Assembly (NCBI GenBank): GCA_023391415.1
Contig: JAEWAY010000011.1
Span: forward strand, 124,001 to 188,000
Source: Bacteroidota bacterium
Lineage (GTDB): Bacteria > Bacteroidota > Bacteroidia > Cytophagales > Cytophagaceae
Length of the DNA: 64,000 nucleotides
Direction: 5' to 3'
The notes below the pieces were generated by a model. The model saw nothing but the letters and a program-made list of their open reading frames with translations, had not been told where the DNA came from and did not search any database. Positions 43,519 to 51,648 of this stretch are shown here, piece by piece (positions within the stretch are counted from its first letter, which is position 1; each line of letters opens with the position of its first letter). The translations under genes were made by a program, and so were the position numbers.

Positions 43519-44067
43519 ATGAAGAAGAGAATTATCATCGACAGCCACCTGATGAATATTATGATTGAGCGTCTTTGTCAACAGCTCATCGAGGTTCATG
43601 ATGATTTTCAGAATACGGTTGTGTTGGCTATTCAACCCAGGGGAGCGTACTTCGCGGATCGGATTCTCAAAAAACTTAACGCGATTCTTAATAAGGAAGT
43701 ACCTGTCGGTTACCTGGATGTAACTTTTTTCAGGGATGATTTCCGGCGGAAAAACGCCCCTTTGCTCGCCAACGCCACCAAGGTGCCTTTTCTCATTGAA
43801 AATAAGAAAGTAGTTTTGGTGGATGACGTCCTCTATACCGGGAGGACCGTCCGAGCGGCCTTGGACGCGATGATCGCCTTTGGCAGGCCCGCTAGTGTGG
43901 ACTTATGCGTGTTGGTAGACCGCAAATACAGCCGTGACTTGCCGATACAACCGGATTTTATTGGTAAGGACGTCAACTGTCTGGAGTCGGAAAAGGTAAT
44001 TGTCCGGTTTACGGAACAGGGAGAAAGGGAAGATTATATCAGCCTTGTTTCAAAGAATGAAGCATAA
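43519..44067 (+). CDS. pyrR: PyrR-type phosphoribosyltransferase
   Basis: ATG 43519 gives 182 residues, the usual PyrR length. The PRPP-binding motif is VVLVDDVLYTGRTVRAAL near 95-112, and the N-terminal helix and CVLVDRKYSRDLPIQPDFIGKD region (split around 137-158) match PyrR. Family members regulate pyr operons by binding mRNA and have uracil phosphoribosyltransferase activity. The gene lies 3 bp before pyrB, so a role in pyrimidine control is likely. The very short leader leaves no room for a classical PyrR attenuator upstream, so regulation may act elsewhere. Confidence 0.92.
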   Translation: MKKRIIIDSHLMNIMIERLCQQLIEVHDDFQNTVVLAIQPRGAYFADRILKKLNAILNKEVPVGYLDVTFFRDDFRRKNAPLLANATKVPFLIENKKVVLVDDVLYTGRTVRAALDAMIAFGRPASVDLCVLVDRKYSRDLPIQPDFIGKDVNCLESEKVIVRFTEQGEREDYISLVSKNEA

Positions 44068-44070
44068 AAA

Positions 44071-44997
44071 ATGCAGGAATTAAGCGTTAAGCATCTACTT
44101 GGAATTAAAGATCTCAAACCGGAAGATATACAACTGATTTTTGAGACTGCCGCTAATTTCAAAGAAGTTATAAATCGACCGATCAAAAAAGTCCCTTCGC
44201 TCAGGGATATTACCATCGCCAATGTCTTTTTTGAAAATTCGACTCGTACCAGACTGTCCTTTGAGCTGGCGGAGAAAAGACTTTCGGCCGATACGATCAA
44301 TTTTTCCGCTTCGGGTAGCTCGGTAAAGAAAGGGGAGACGCTACTGGATACTGTCAACAATATTCTGGCGATGAAGGTAGACATGATCGTGATGAGGCAT
44401 GCCAGCGTAGGCGCTCCGCATTTTCTGGCCAGACATATCGACGCGAAGATTGTCAACGCGGGCGACGGCACACATGAACATCCGACACAGGCCCTTTTGG
44501 ATTCCTTTTCTATCAGGGAGAAACTGGGTGAAGTAGCGGGAAAAAAAGTATGTATTTTTGGCGATATTCTACATTCGAGGGTAGCGTTGTCCAATATTTT
44601 CGCCCTGAAAAAGCTGGGGGCGGAAGTGATGGTATGCGGTCCCGCCACATTGTTGCCGAGACATATCGCCGATTTGGGAGTAAAGGTAGAACTCGATCTG
44701 CGAAAAGCCTTGCAATGGTGCGACGTGGCCAATGTGCTTCGGATCCAGTTGGAAAGGCAGACCATCAAATACTTCCCTTCGCTGAGGGAATATTCGCTCT
44801 ACTACGGAATCAACAAAGCCTTACTGGATAGCCTGGATAAGGAAATCGTCATCATGCATCCCGGACCGATCAATAGGGGCGTGGAGTTGAGCAGTGACGT
44901 GGCCGATTCGGGACATTCGATCATTCTTGACCAGGTGGAAAATGGCGTAGCGGTACGTATGGCGGTTTTGTATTTGTTGGCGGGGAAACTATCCTGA
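44071..44997 (+). CDS. pyrB: Aspartate carbamoyltransferase catalytic subunit
   Basis: The 308-residue length is standard. The carbamoyl-phosphate binding motif FFENSTRTRLSFELAEKRL is at about 51-69, the HPTQALLDSFSI motif near 133 and the C-terminal HPGPINRGVELSSDVAD near 262. The enzyme joins carbamoyl phosphate and aspartate in pyrimidine synthesis. ATG at 44071 follows the pyrR stop by 3 bp. No pyrI regulatory subunit follows, as in other bacteria with a trimeric, PyrR-linked enzyme. Confidence 0.97.
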   Translation: MQELSVKHLLGIKDLKPEDIQLIFETAANFKEVINRPIKKVPSLRDITIANVFFENSTRTRLSFELAEKRLSADTINFSASGSSVKKGETLLDTVNNILAMKVDMIVMRHASVGAPHFLARHIDAKIVNAGDGTHEHPTQALLDSFSIREKLGEVAGKKVCIFGDILHSRVALSNIFALKKLGAEVMVCGPATLLPRHIADLGVKVELDLRKALQWCDVANVLRIQLERQTIKYFPSLREYSLYYGINKALLDSLDKEIVIMHPGPINRGVELSSDVADSGHSIILDQVENGVAVRMAVLYLLAGKLS

Positions 44998-45100
44998 TTT
45001 TTTTAGTTTAAATCTTCTTCGTAGCCGGGAGAAGTCCCGATATCTTTTTTATTTTTTTCTTTACATTGTCCGGTATTATTTCAATATTATAATCAGGCAT

Positions 45101-45108
45101 TACTTTTG
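45101..45108 (+). promoter_or_regulatory. Candidate -7 element of the cystathionine beta-synthase gene
   Basis: TACTTTTG fits TAnnTTTG and lies 44 bp before the ATG; the -33 region (TTTC near 45079-45082) is a weak match. Confidence 0.45.
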
Positions 45109-45152
45109 CCCAAATAAGCGAATTAAACAATTTTGTTGAGGGTTTTGTAAGT

Positions 45153-46526
45153 ATGATTTATAATTCGATAATTCAGACAATTGGAGACACTCCTTTGGTA
45201 CGGCTTAATAGGGTCGTGAAAGGAATTAAAGGAACGATTCTGGTAAAGGTCGAATACTTTAATCCAGGACATTCCGTCAAGGATCGGATGGCGATAAAAA
45301 TGTTGGAAGACGCGGAAAAAGCCGGAAAAATAAAGCCGGGAGGAACAATCATTGAAGGGACTTCCGGCAATACGGGAATGGGGCTGGCGTTGGCGGCCAT
45401 CGCCAAAGGATACAAATGTATTTTTACCACCACGGATAAGCAATCGAATGAAAAGATTGACGCTCTGAAAGCCCTGGGCGCCGAAGTGATTGTCTGCCCT
45501 ACCAACGTAGAGCCTTCTGATCCCGCGTCCTATTATAGCACAGCGGCCCGGTTGAATAAGGAAATTCCCAATTCCTTTTATCCCAACCAATACGACAACC
45601 TGTCCAACTCGCTGGCGCATTATCAGACCACCGGGCCTGAGATCTGGCGGGATACCGAAGGGAAAATTACGCATTACGCGGCGGGAGTGGGTACAGGAGG
45701 TACCATATGCGGAGTATCGAAATACCTGAAAGAGCGGAATCCGGAAGTATTTACGCTCGGAATCGATACGTATGGGTCCGTGTTTAAGAAGTATAAGGAA
45801 ACCGGCGATTTCGATCCCAATGAAATATATCCCTATGGGACGGAAGGAATAGGAGAGGATATTTTGCCCAAAAATGTTGATTTCGATCTGATCGACCAGT
45901 TTATAAAAGTGACGGACAAAGATTCGGCGGTGATGACGAGGAGACTGGCCCGGGAAGAAGGCTTATTTGTTGGCTGGTCCAGTGGCGCCGCGGTTTACGG
46001 AGCGCTGGAATACGCCCGCGCGAACCTTAAGGAAGACGATATGATGGTAATCATATTGCCCGATCATGGTACGCGCTACCTTGCCAAGATATATAACGAC
46101 CAGTGGATGAAAGAGCGCGGTTACCTTGAAGACCGCAAGTTCTCCACCGCCCGGGAGATTATCGCGAATCAGGAGAACAGCAAGCTGATTACCATCAAAG
46201 CTTCACAAAAAGTAGCGGACGCGGTCAGTCTGCTCGGTAAGATGGCTATTTCACAGATTCCGGTAACTGACGATAGCGGAAATATTGTGGGAGGATTAAC
46301 GGATACAGGAATTTTGAAAAAGCTGATCGACGATCCGGGACTGAGAGAAAAGGAAATAAGGGAAGTCATGCGCCCTCCGTTTACATTTGTAGGTATGGAC
46401 AACACAATCGACGTATTGTCGTCGTTGATATCCAAGGACAATCCGGCCCTGTTGGTGCGAGGAGAGGACAACTCCGTACATATCATTACCCAATCCGATT
46501 TGTTGTCGGCGGTAGGCAAGGTCTGA
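45153..46526 (+). CDS. cbs: Cystathionine beta-synthase with C-terminal CBS domain pair
   Basis: The 457-residue protein has a fold type II PLP domain (about 1-325) with the PLP lysine in HSVKDRMA near 45, the substrate loop EGTSGNTGMGLA near 69-80, the phosphate-binding loop GVGTGGTICG near 175-184 and the active-site segment GWSSGAAVYG near 274. Two CBS motifs follow (about 335-457: KVADAVSLLGKMAISQIPV and IDVLSSLISKDNPALLV). It condenses serine and homocysteine, or acts as a cysteine-synthase-like enzyme; the tail favours CBS. It consumes homocysteine, the substrate of the SAM-switched metH 5 kb away. Confidence 0.9.
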   Translation: MIYNSIIQTIGDTPLVRLNRVVKGIKGTILVKVEYFNPGHSVKDRMAIKMLEDAEKAGKIKPGGTIIEGTSGNTGMGLALAAIAKGYKCIFTTTDKQSNEKIDALKALGAEVIVCPTNVEPSDPASYYSTAARLNKEIPNSFYPNQYDNLSNSLAHYQTTGPEIWRDTEGKITHYAAGVGTGGTICGVSKYLKERNPEVFTLGIDTYGSVFKKYKETGDFDPNEIYPYGTEGIGEDILPKNVDFDLIDQFIKVTDKDSAVMTRRLAREEGLFVGWSSGAAVYGALEYARANLKEDDMMVIILPDHGTRYLAKIYNDQWMKERGYLEDRKFSTAREIIANQENSKLITIKASQKVADAVSLLGKMAISQIPVTDDSGNIVGGLTDTGILKKLIDDPGLREKEIREVMRPPFTFVGMDNTIDVLSSLISKDNPALLVRGEDNSVHIITQSDLLSAVGKV

Positions 46527-46553
46527 AATTAACGTTTGTCGTATAAGTGGCGG

Positions 46554-46606
46554 AACCCGCTTTTGTACATTCCATAAATGGAAATACTGAAGCGGGTTTT
46601 GTTTTT
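46554..46606 (+). terminator. Terminator after cbs
   Basis: AACCCGCTT (46554-46562) pairs with AAGCGGGTT (46590-46598), with an inner TTCCAT/ATGGAA hairpin in the loop, followed by TTGTTTTT. Confidence 0.8.
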
Positions 46607-46692
46607 AATTTACTTACTTTAAGTGAGTTAATTTTGATTTAAACAATCCGATTTAGCGCTTGGTTTCTTATTTGAATACCAATTATGAGCAG

Positions 46693-48270
46693 ATGAAAAG
46701 CGCGCGTTATATCGTTTTTTTACCCCTTTTACTTTTTTCCTGTTTAAGCAACAAGCCCGATGAACCTCAAATGGCGCTGGAATCGGAGCGGAGCGATTCA
46801 ATTTGGCAAGAAAAGAAACCCGTCCGGGGTCCTGAGCAGGAACAGCGTAAAGTGGCGCTGGATATGATTGATCAGCAGATTGAAGAATTGAGGGCGGAGC
46901 TGAAAGACGCGAAGGTTGTCCGTTTGGGAGACGAGATTAAGATAACATTTAATAGCCAGATTCTTTTTGATGTAGATAGCGACATTGTAGATGAGTCTTC
47001 GGCCTCGGTGTTGAAAGATCTGTCCAGGGTATTGAACAAGTATCAGGGAACATTGATTGAGGTTTCCGGTCATACGGACAATACCGGGGACGAGACCTAC
47101 AATGAAAACTTGTCGAAGAGAAGAGCGGCCGCGGTTGCCAGGTATTCTATAAGACAAGGCGTTAATCCTTTACGCTTTCGCATCAATGGCTATGGTGAGT
47201 CCATGCCCGTGGCGTCGAATAAGTCGGAAGAAGGCAGAAGTATGAATCGTAGAGTGGAAATATCCATAAAGGGTAATCAGTTTGCCAATAAGGCGATCGC
47301 CAACGCCTACAGCAAGGTAAAGGACTCCGCCTGCTTCTGTTTTTACGATGAATACCAGAATTATGTATGTCGGCAGCTTTGTGAATCATGGACAAGGCTG
47401 CCTAAAGCTTCTATTGGTTTCCAAAAGGATCTATTGAAAGATAAAAATCAGCCCGAAGAGTTTTTTGTTCAGGCGGGAAAACATAAAAACGAGTCTCTGG
47501 CTTCCGACAGGTTTGACTTGGGCTGGAATCCTTCGGACGTGCGGCATAATCCATCGGGAATATCGCGGGATGAAACAGGTTTCTACTCCTACGACGGCTC
47601 AGACAAGCGGATGAGGCGTCAACTGGGAGAAGCGCTTGAAGAGAGCAATGGGGTTATTATGCATGGCAGGGTCAGGGATGAGGATTGCAATGAACCTATC
47701 AACGCCAAGGTGACCGTTCGCAGGTCGGATACAGGAGAGCGCGTGGCGGAGGCCCAGGCGGACCCATTGACGGGCAGGTATTCTGTTTTGCTGGAGAAGG
47801 GCTACCAGTATGCCGTTTCTATCGAGACGAAAGGGTATTTCCCCAAAGAAGAAGCCGTTCGTATTCCGGATCGCGGAGGATATACGGTCTTGAGGGAAGA
47901 ATTTAGTCTTAAGCCTCTGAAAAAGGGCTTGAAAATGGAATTGAAGAATGTGTTTTTTGAACAAAGCAGATCGATTCTGCTGGAAGCCTCTTATAAGGAA
48001 CTTATAGAAATAGGAGAGTTGTTAAGAGAAAATCCGACGGTGGTTATTGAGTTGCATGGTCATACGGATGGTATTGGGGATCCTGAGCTAAATATGGCGC
48101 TTTCCCGGGATAGGGTAAAGACTATCCGGGACTTTTTGGTGAAGGAAGGAATCAATCCGGGCAGGATCCAAATGAAAGCTTTTGGAGGCGATAGGCCCAT
48201 AGCCAGCAATGAAACGGAGGAAACCAGGAGATTGAACCGAAGAGTCGAGTTTGTTATAATAAACCACTAG
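46693..48270 (+). CDS. Lipoprotein with two OmpA domains flanking a middle region
   Basis: ATG 46693 gives 525 residues with a lipoprotein signal MKSARYIVFLPLLLFSC. An OmpA-like domain occupies about 65-195 (ILFDVDSDIVDE, VSGHTDNTGDETYN, NRRVEISI). A Cys-rich segment follows (ACFCFYDEYQNYVCRQLC near 214-231), then a carboxypeptidase-regulatory-like beta domain about 320-395 (GRVRDEDCNEPINAKVTV). A second OmpA domain closes the protein (about 410-525: VFFEQSRSILLE, LHGHTDGIGDPELN, NRRVEFVI). Both OmpA domains keep the GHTD core, so the protein could bind peptidoglycan at two points. A TTG at 46660 would add 11 residues. Confidence 0.85.
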   Translation: MKSARYIVFLPLLLFSCLSNKPDEPQMALESERSDSIWQEKKPVRGPEQEQRKVALDMIDQQIEELRAELKDAKVVRLGDEIKITFNSQILFDVDSDIVDESSASVLKDLSRVLNKYQGTLIEVSGHTDNTGDETYNENLSKRRAAAVARYSIRQGVNPLRFRINGYGESMPVASNKSEEGRSMNRRVEISIKGNQFANKAIANAYSKVKDSACFCFYDEYQNYVCRQLCESWTRLPKASIGFQKDLLKDKNQPEEFFVQAGKHKNESLASDRFDLGWNPSDVRHNPSGISRDETGFYSYDGSDKRMRRQLGEALEESNGVIMHGRVRDEDCNEPINAKVTVRRSDTGERVAEAQADPLTGRYSVLLEKGYQYAVSIETKGYFPKEEAVRIPDRGGYTVLREEFSLKPLKKGLKMELKNVFFEQSRSILLEASYKELIEIGELLRENPTVVIELHGHTDGIGDPELNMALSRDRVKTIRDFLVKEGINPGRIQMKAFGGDRPIASNETEETRRLNRRVEFVIINH

Positions 48271-48479
48271 AGCGCGTTTAAAAGCGTGGTAATTTAATTA
48301 TTTTTATTTTTTTTTATATTTTTAATGTGGCCTGATGGAAGTCTGGAATAGTCGTTTGGGAAATGACTTGTTTGATTGTCGCGCGTCAATGAAGCTCTAT
48401 GTCGTCGATAGGACCGTGAAAAGATGTGATGACGCGAAGAACCGGTTCTCAGGACTTTTATGGAGTAATTTACTTTCCG

Positions 48480-48629
48480 ATGAAAAAGAACATATTGATT
48501 ATTTTAATGAGTTTCGCGGTCATGAGTCTCGCGATGGAGAGTTGCAAGACAAGCAAGAATACTGGAAGGACCAAAGGAAAGCAACAACCTAAAAATGGTC
48601 GTATCCCCTGTCCGATGAAAGATTGCTAA
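48480..48629 (+). CDS. Very small lipoprotein
   Basis: ATG 48480 encodes 49 residues: a lipoprotein signal MKKNILIILMSFAVMSLAMESC, a basic linker (KTSKNTGRTKGKQQ) and the end RIPCPMKDC. I recall short lineage proteins ending in a similar CPxKDC, so it is probably real. No function is known. It lies 209 bp after the double-OmpA gene and is followed by a hairpin. Confidence 0.6.
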   Translation: MKKNILIILMSFAVMSLAMESCKTSKNTGRTKGKQQPKNGRIPCPMKDC

Positions 48630-48683
48630 GGTGTCCGGCAACGCGCTTTTCATTGGCGCGGGCTCGTAAATGACGGTCTTTTC

Positions 48684-48709
48684 GCGTATCTTCCGATACG
48701 CTTTATTAT
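48684..48709 (+). terminator. Terminator after the small lipoprotein gene
   Basis: GCGTATC (48684-48690), TTCC loop, GATACGC (48695-48701), then TTTATTATT. Confidence 0.75.
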
Positions 48710-48722
48710 TCCTGTAAATCTT

Positions 48723-48752
48723 TTTGACTTCGTATCGTAAGTACTAAATTTG
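48723..48752 (+). promoter_or_regulatory. Promoter of cmk-ispH
   Basis: TTTG (48723-48726), 18 nt, TAAATTTG (48745-48752): close to the Bacteroidota consensus. The cmk ATG starts 4 bases after this element, so the transcript would begin at or just at the ATG (leaderless). Confidence 0.65.
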
Positions 48753-48756
48753 GTTA

Positions 48757-49458
48757 ATGAGAAAGATTATTATAGCCATTGACGGATATTCCGCGTGCGG
48801 TAAGAGTACTACGGCGAAGAACGTAGCCGCGAGACTGGGGTATGGCTATATCGATACGGGAGCCATGTACAGGGCTGTGACGCTTTATTTCCGGAAAAAT
48901 TACATTAATCTCACGAATCCCAAGGCGATAGGAGAAGCTTTGGACGCTATACAGATTCAGTTTGTTTACAATCCTAAAACGGAGAGAAATGAAACGTTTC
49001 TCAATGGATTGAATGTAGAGGATGAGATACGGAAAATGTATATCTCGGAAAAGGTAAGTGAAGTAAGCGCGATTGTCGAAGTGCGCAGGACGATGGTCGC
49101 TTTGCAGCAAAAACTCGCGAGAAAAAAAGGATTTGTCATGGATGGCAGAGATATCGGAACTGCCGTTTTTCCGGACGCGGAGCTCAAAATATTCATGCAG
49201 GCGGATCTTGATATTCGTTCTGAAAGAAGGCAACAGGAACTGCTTGAGCAAAAACAGGTAGTCGATCTGGAAGAGATCAAACAAAATCTGATCAAAAGAG
49301 ATACGATTGATACTACCCGCTCGGAAGGTCCTCTCAAAAAGGCGGAAGACGCGTATGTGCTTGATTCGACCTATATGACGATTGACGAACAGGTGGACCT
49401 TGTAGTAAATATGGCTACGGGAAAAATAATTGAGAATTATTCCGGACAATATAGCTGA
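48757..49458 (+). CDS. cmk: Cytidylate kinase
   Basis: The 233-residue protein has the P-loop IDGYSACGKSTTAKNVAA near 7-24, IDTGAMYRAVTLY near 32-44, the NMP-binding GRDIGTAVFPDAELKIF near 130-146 and the lid segment RRQQELLEQK, as in Cmk. It phosphorylates CMP and dCMP. The family P-loop usually reads GPxGxGKST; here the GPAG-type start is GYSACGKST, a common Bacteroidota variant. ispH follows after 6 bp, a known pairing in Bacteroidota. Confidence 0.95.
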   Translation: MRKIIIAIDGYSACGKSTTAKNVAARLGYGYIDTGAMYRAVTLYFRKNYINLTNPKAIGEALDAIQIQFVYNPKTERNETFLNGLNVEDEIRKMYISEKVSEVSAIVEVRRTMVALQQKLARKKGFVMDGRDIGTAVFPDAELKIFMQADLDIRSERRQQELLEQKQVVDLEEIKQNLIKRDTIDTTRSEGPLKKAEDAYVLDSTYMTIDEQVDLVVNMATGKIIENYSGQYS

Positions 49459-49464
49459 AGCCCT

Positions 49465-50346
49465 ATGAAAATTACCATTGATAAGAACTCCGGGTACTGT
49501 TTTGGAGTAGAGTTTGCCATACAAATGGCTGAAGACGAGCTGGAGACTAGCGAAACCCTCTACTGTCTCGGCGATATTGTGCATAATGGCATGGAAGTAC
49601 AGCGTCTTAACGCCAAAGGCCTGATCGTGATCGATAGGGAGGAGCTGCGAGATCTGCGCGATTGTAAAGTATTGATACGCGCGCATGGGGAACCCCCGGA
49701 AACCTATCAGATGGCGCTCAAAAATAATATCGAACTGATCGACGCGTCTTGTCCGGTAGTCTTAAAGTTACAGAACCGGGTAAAACACGCCTATGACAAA
49801 GCCATTGAAAACAAAGGACAAGTGGTATTATACGGTCAAAAAGGGCACGCGGAGGTGGTCGGTCTCGCGGGACAGACCAAGGGCGACGCGATTATCGTCA
49901 CGTCGGAGGAGGATCTCGGACTGATTGATTATAGACGTCCTGTAACGCTGTTTAGCCAGACTACGAAGAGTACCAAAGGGTTTTATGATCTGAAGGAGCA
50001 GATCGAGAAGCGTATTTCGGAAGCGAGCGCGGTCGACACTGTGGAGTTTGACGCCAATGACAGTATTTGCCGTCAGGTTTCCAACAGAGAGCCTCAACTT
50101 CAGAAATTTTCCCGTGAACATGATGTTATCGTATTTGTCAGCGGCAAAAAAAGTTCAAACGGTAAAGCGTTATATAGTGTATGCAAGCAGGAGAATGAGC
50201 GTAGCTACTTCATAGAAAATGAAACGGAACTGGAGCTTTCCTGGCTCAGACAGGAAGACTCCGTAGGTATATGCGGGGCGACAAGCACTCCCATGTGGCT
50301 TATGAAACAAGTCGCGGAGCATATTGAAAACTCCTTTCCGGCATGA
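49465..50346 (+). CDS. ispH: 4-hydroxy-3-methylbut-2-enyl diphosphate reductase
   Basis: The 293-residue protein has the three cluster-ligand Cys: GYCFGV near 12, DASCPVV near 96 and the third in NDSICRQVSNREPQL near 197, plus the C-terminal GICGATSTPMWLM. It reduces HMBPP to IPP and DMAPP in the MEP isoprenoid pathway, using an iron-sulfur cluster. It is 6 bp after cmk, in an operon. The convergent ppx/gppA gene ends 35 bp downstream. Confidence 0.96.
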   Translation: MKITIDKNSGYCFGVEFAIQMAEDELETSETLYCLGDIVHNGMEVQRLNAKGLIVIDREELRDLRDCKVLIRAHGEPPETYQMALKNNIELIDASCPVVLKLQNRVKHAYDKAIENKGQVVLYGQKGHAEVVGLAGQTKGDAIIVTSEEDLGLIDYRRPVTLFSQTTKSTKGFYDLKEQIEKRISEASAVDTVEFDANDSICRQVSNREPQLQKFSREHDVIVFVSGKKSSNGKALYSVCKQENERSYFIENETELELSWLRQEDSVGICGATSTPMWLMKQVAEHIENSFPA

Positions 50347-50381
50347 TGACAGGCCCGGAATAGTTGAAAAGATATTTATAT

Positions 50382-51332
50382 TTATTTCTGATACTTATTC
50401 GTGTTTTCAATCCGGCTAAACGCTATGGAGTCTTTTTTATTCCGTTCATACAGCATAAGCATCAGTCCGTCTTTTAGACCTATTTCGGGAACAATCATGT
50501 CTTTCGCCCCGGACCATTTCATAGCGCTGGTGTATATGTCGGAGGCGGGAATGATCACATCCGCCCTGTCCGGATTCAGCATCAGCACGTGAATTCTTTC
50601 TTCATAGTCCAGCGCGTCCACTTTTCGGATGACCTCTTCTATCTTTTTTAAGGAAATATTAGGTCTGAACTTTCTGGACTTAGCCAGTTCGGATAGTTCG
50701 TAGATCTTTCCGATATTACCACCGGTTCCCATGGCGGTGATGGGTTTGCGCAGTCCGGATGTATGCCCTTTGATCCATTTCTCCATTTCGTTCCATTCGC
50801 CGGGAGAATCCTGTTTACGCAGTCGCCGGACAGATCCGATCTTGAAGGAACGGGTAGCGACCTTGACCTTGTCTACAAAGATATTAATCTCTGTACTGCC
50901 TCCCCCCACATCGATATGGATGGTACTTCCGGTAGTGATTTCGTTCATCAGCACCCGGTTGATCAGGTTCGCTTCCTCGTCTCCGTCGATGATATTGATT
51001 TCTACTCCGAGCAGGTCTTTGACTTTATAGACGATATCTTTTCCATTTCTGGATTCCCGCATGGCCGAGGTAGCGCATATGAAGTAATCGTCGACTTCAT
51101 ATAGTTCAAACAGGTTTTTGAACGTTTGCATGAGCTTGATGAACTTAGCTTCCTTTTCAGCGCTTATTTCTCCATTGAGAAAAACGTCTTCGCCGAGACG
51201 GAGAGGAAAGCGCACGTATTCCATTTTTTTGAAAGAAAGTGTATCCCGGTAGGTTAGGACGGCGGTTACTTGAAATCGGATCGCGTTGGATCCTATATCG
51301 ACGGCGGCGAGTTTTAAATCAGCTTTAATAAT
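50382..51332 (-). CDS. Ppx/GppA family exopolyphosphatase, apparent ATT start
   Basis: The first ATG in frame is at 51224 and would give 280 residues that lack the essential N-terminal motif. Reading further upstream in the same frame, codons before that ATG encode KLAAVDIGSNAIRFQVTAV, the canonical Ppx/GppA phosphate-binding start. The frame stays open to a TAG about 48 bp above, with no ATG, GTG or TTG; two ATT codons at 51330-51332 and 51327-51329 are the best starts, giving about 316 residues. Other motifs: ATSAMRESRNG, IDVGGGSTEI and GTGGNIGKI. The enzyme degrades polyphosphate or pppGpp. A missing start codon by mutation or sequencing error is the alternative. Confidence 0.8.
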   Translation of the reverse strand: MIKADLKLAAVDIGSNAIRFQVTAVLTYRDTLSFKKMEYVRFPLRLGEDVFLNGEISAEKEAKFIKLMQTFKNLFELYEVDDYFICATSAMRESRNGKDIVYKVKDLLGVEINIIDGDEEANLINRVLMNEITTGSTIHIDVGGGSTEINIFVDKVKVATRSFKIGSVRRLRKQDSPGEWNEMEKWIKGHTSGLRKPITAMGTGGNIGKIYELSELAKSRKFRPNISLKKIEEVIRKVDALDYEERIHVLMLNPDRADVIIPASDIYTSAMKWSGAKDMIVPEIGLKDGLMLMLYERNKKDSIAFSRIENTNKYQK

Positions 51333-51499
51333 CGTATGTGTTGCTAGTGGCGTTTTACAATCAGGGTCCTTTGCCTGCTATTTTACAAAAAATATAATTT
51401 ATTTCCGGTAAAAAAAAGCAAAAACTCAAAGTCTCGGTCCTCAAACTTTAAATTTGGTTCTCCGTTACTTTTACTACATATTTACTTACTTTTGCCAAA
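51333..51499. other. Divergent promoter region upstream of the SAM riboswitch
   Basis: This AT-rich stretch lies between ppx/gppA and the riboswitch. A -7 element TACTTTTG is at 51487-51494, with a weak TTA at 51465-51467 19 nt above; transcription would start near 51500, exactly at the riboswitch P1 stem. No coding sequence is evident. Confidence 0.55.
51487..51494 (+). promoter_or_regulatory. -7 element of the metH operon
   Basis: TACTTTTG fits TAnnTTTG; the predicted start, about six bases on, coincides with the first base of the riboswitch. Confidence 0.55.
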
Positions 51500-51596
51500 C
51501 TTATCCGGAAAGACAGAGGGAATGGGCCCGAAGAAGTCTTGGCAACCCGCGAAGACGGGTGCCAACTCCCACTCGCTACACCGCGGGAAAGATAAG
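51500..51596 (+). ncRNA. SAM-I (S-box) riboswitch upstream of metH
   Basis: P1 is closed by CTTATC (51500-51505) and GATAAG (51591-51596). Inside are the S-box core blocks AGAGGGAATGGGCCCGAAGA (from 51515), GGCAACCC (51541-51548), the complementary GGGTGCCAACTCCC (51557-51570) and a final CCGCGGG stem. This order matches the SAM-I consensus, which binds S-adenosylmethionine and represses methionine genes. Downstream, CTTTCCG (51619-51625) is complementary to CGGAAAG (51506-51512), a possible alternative pairing in the expression platform. The metH ATG is 52 bp after P1. Confidence 0.92.
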
Positions 51597-51648
51597 GATA
51601 CTCCTTCTCTTTGGACAGCTTTCCGAATAATCTAAGCATTGAAAAGAC

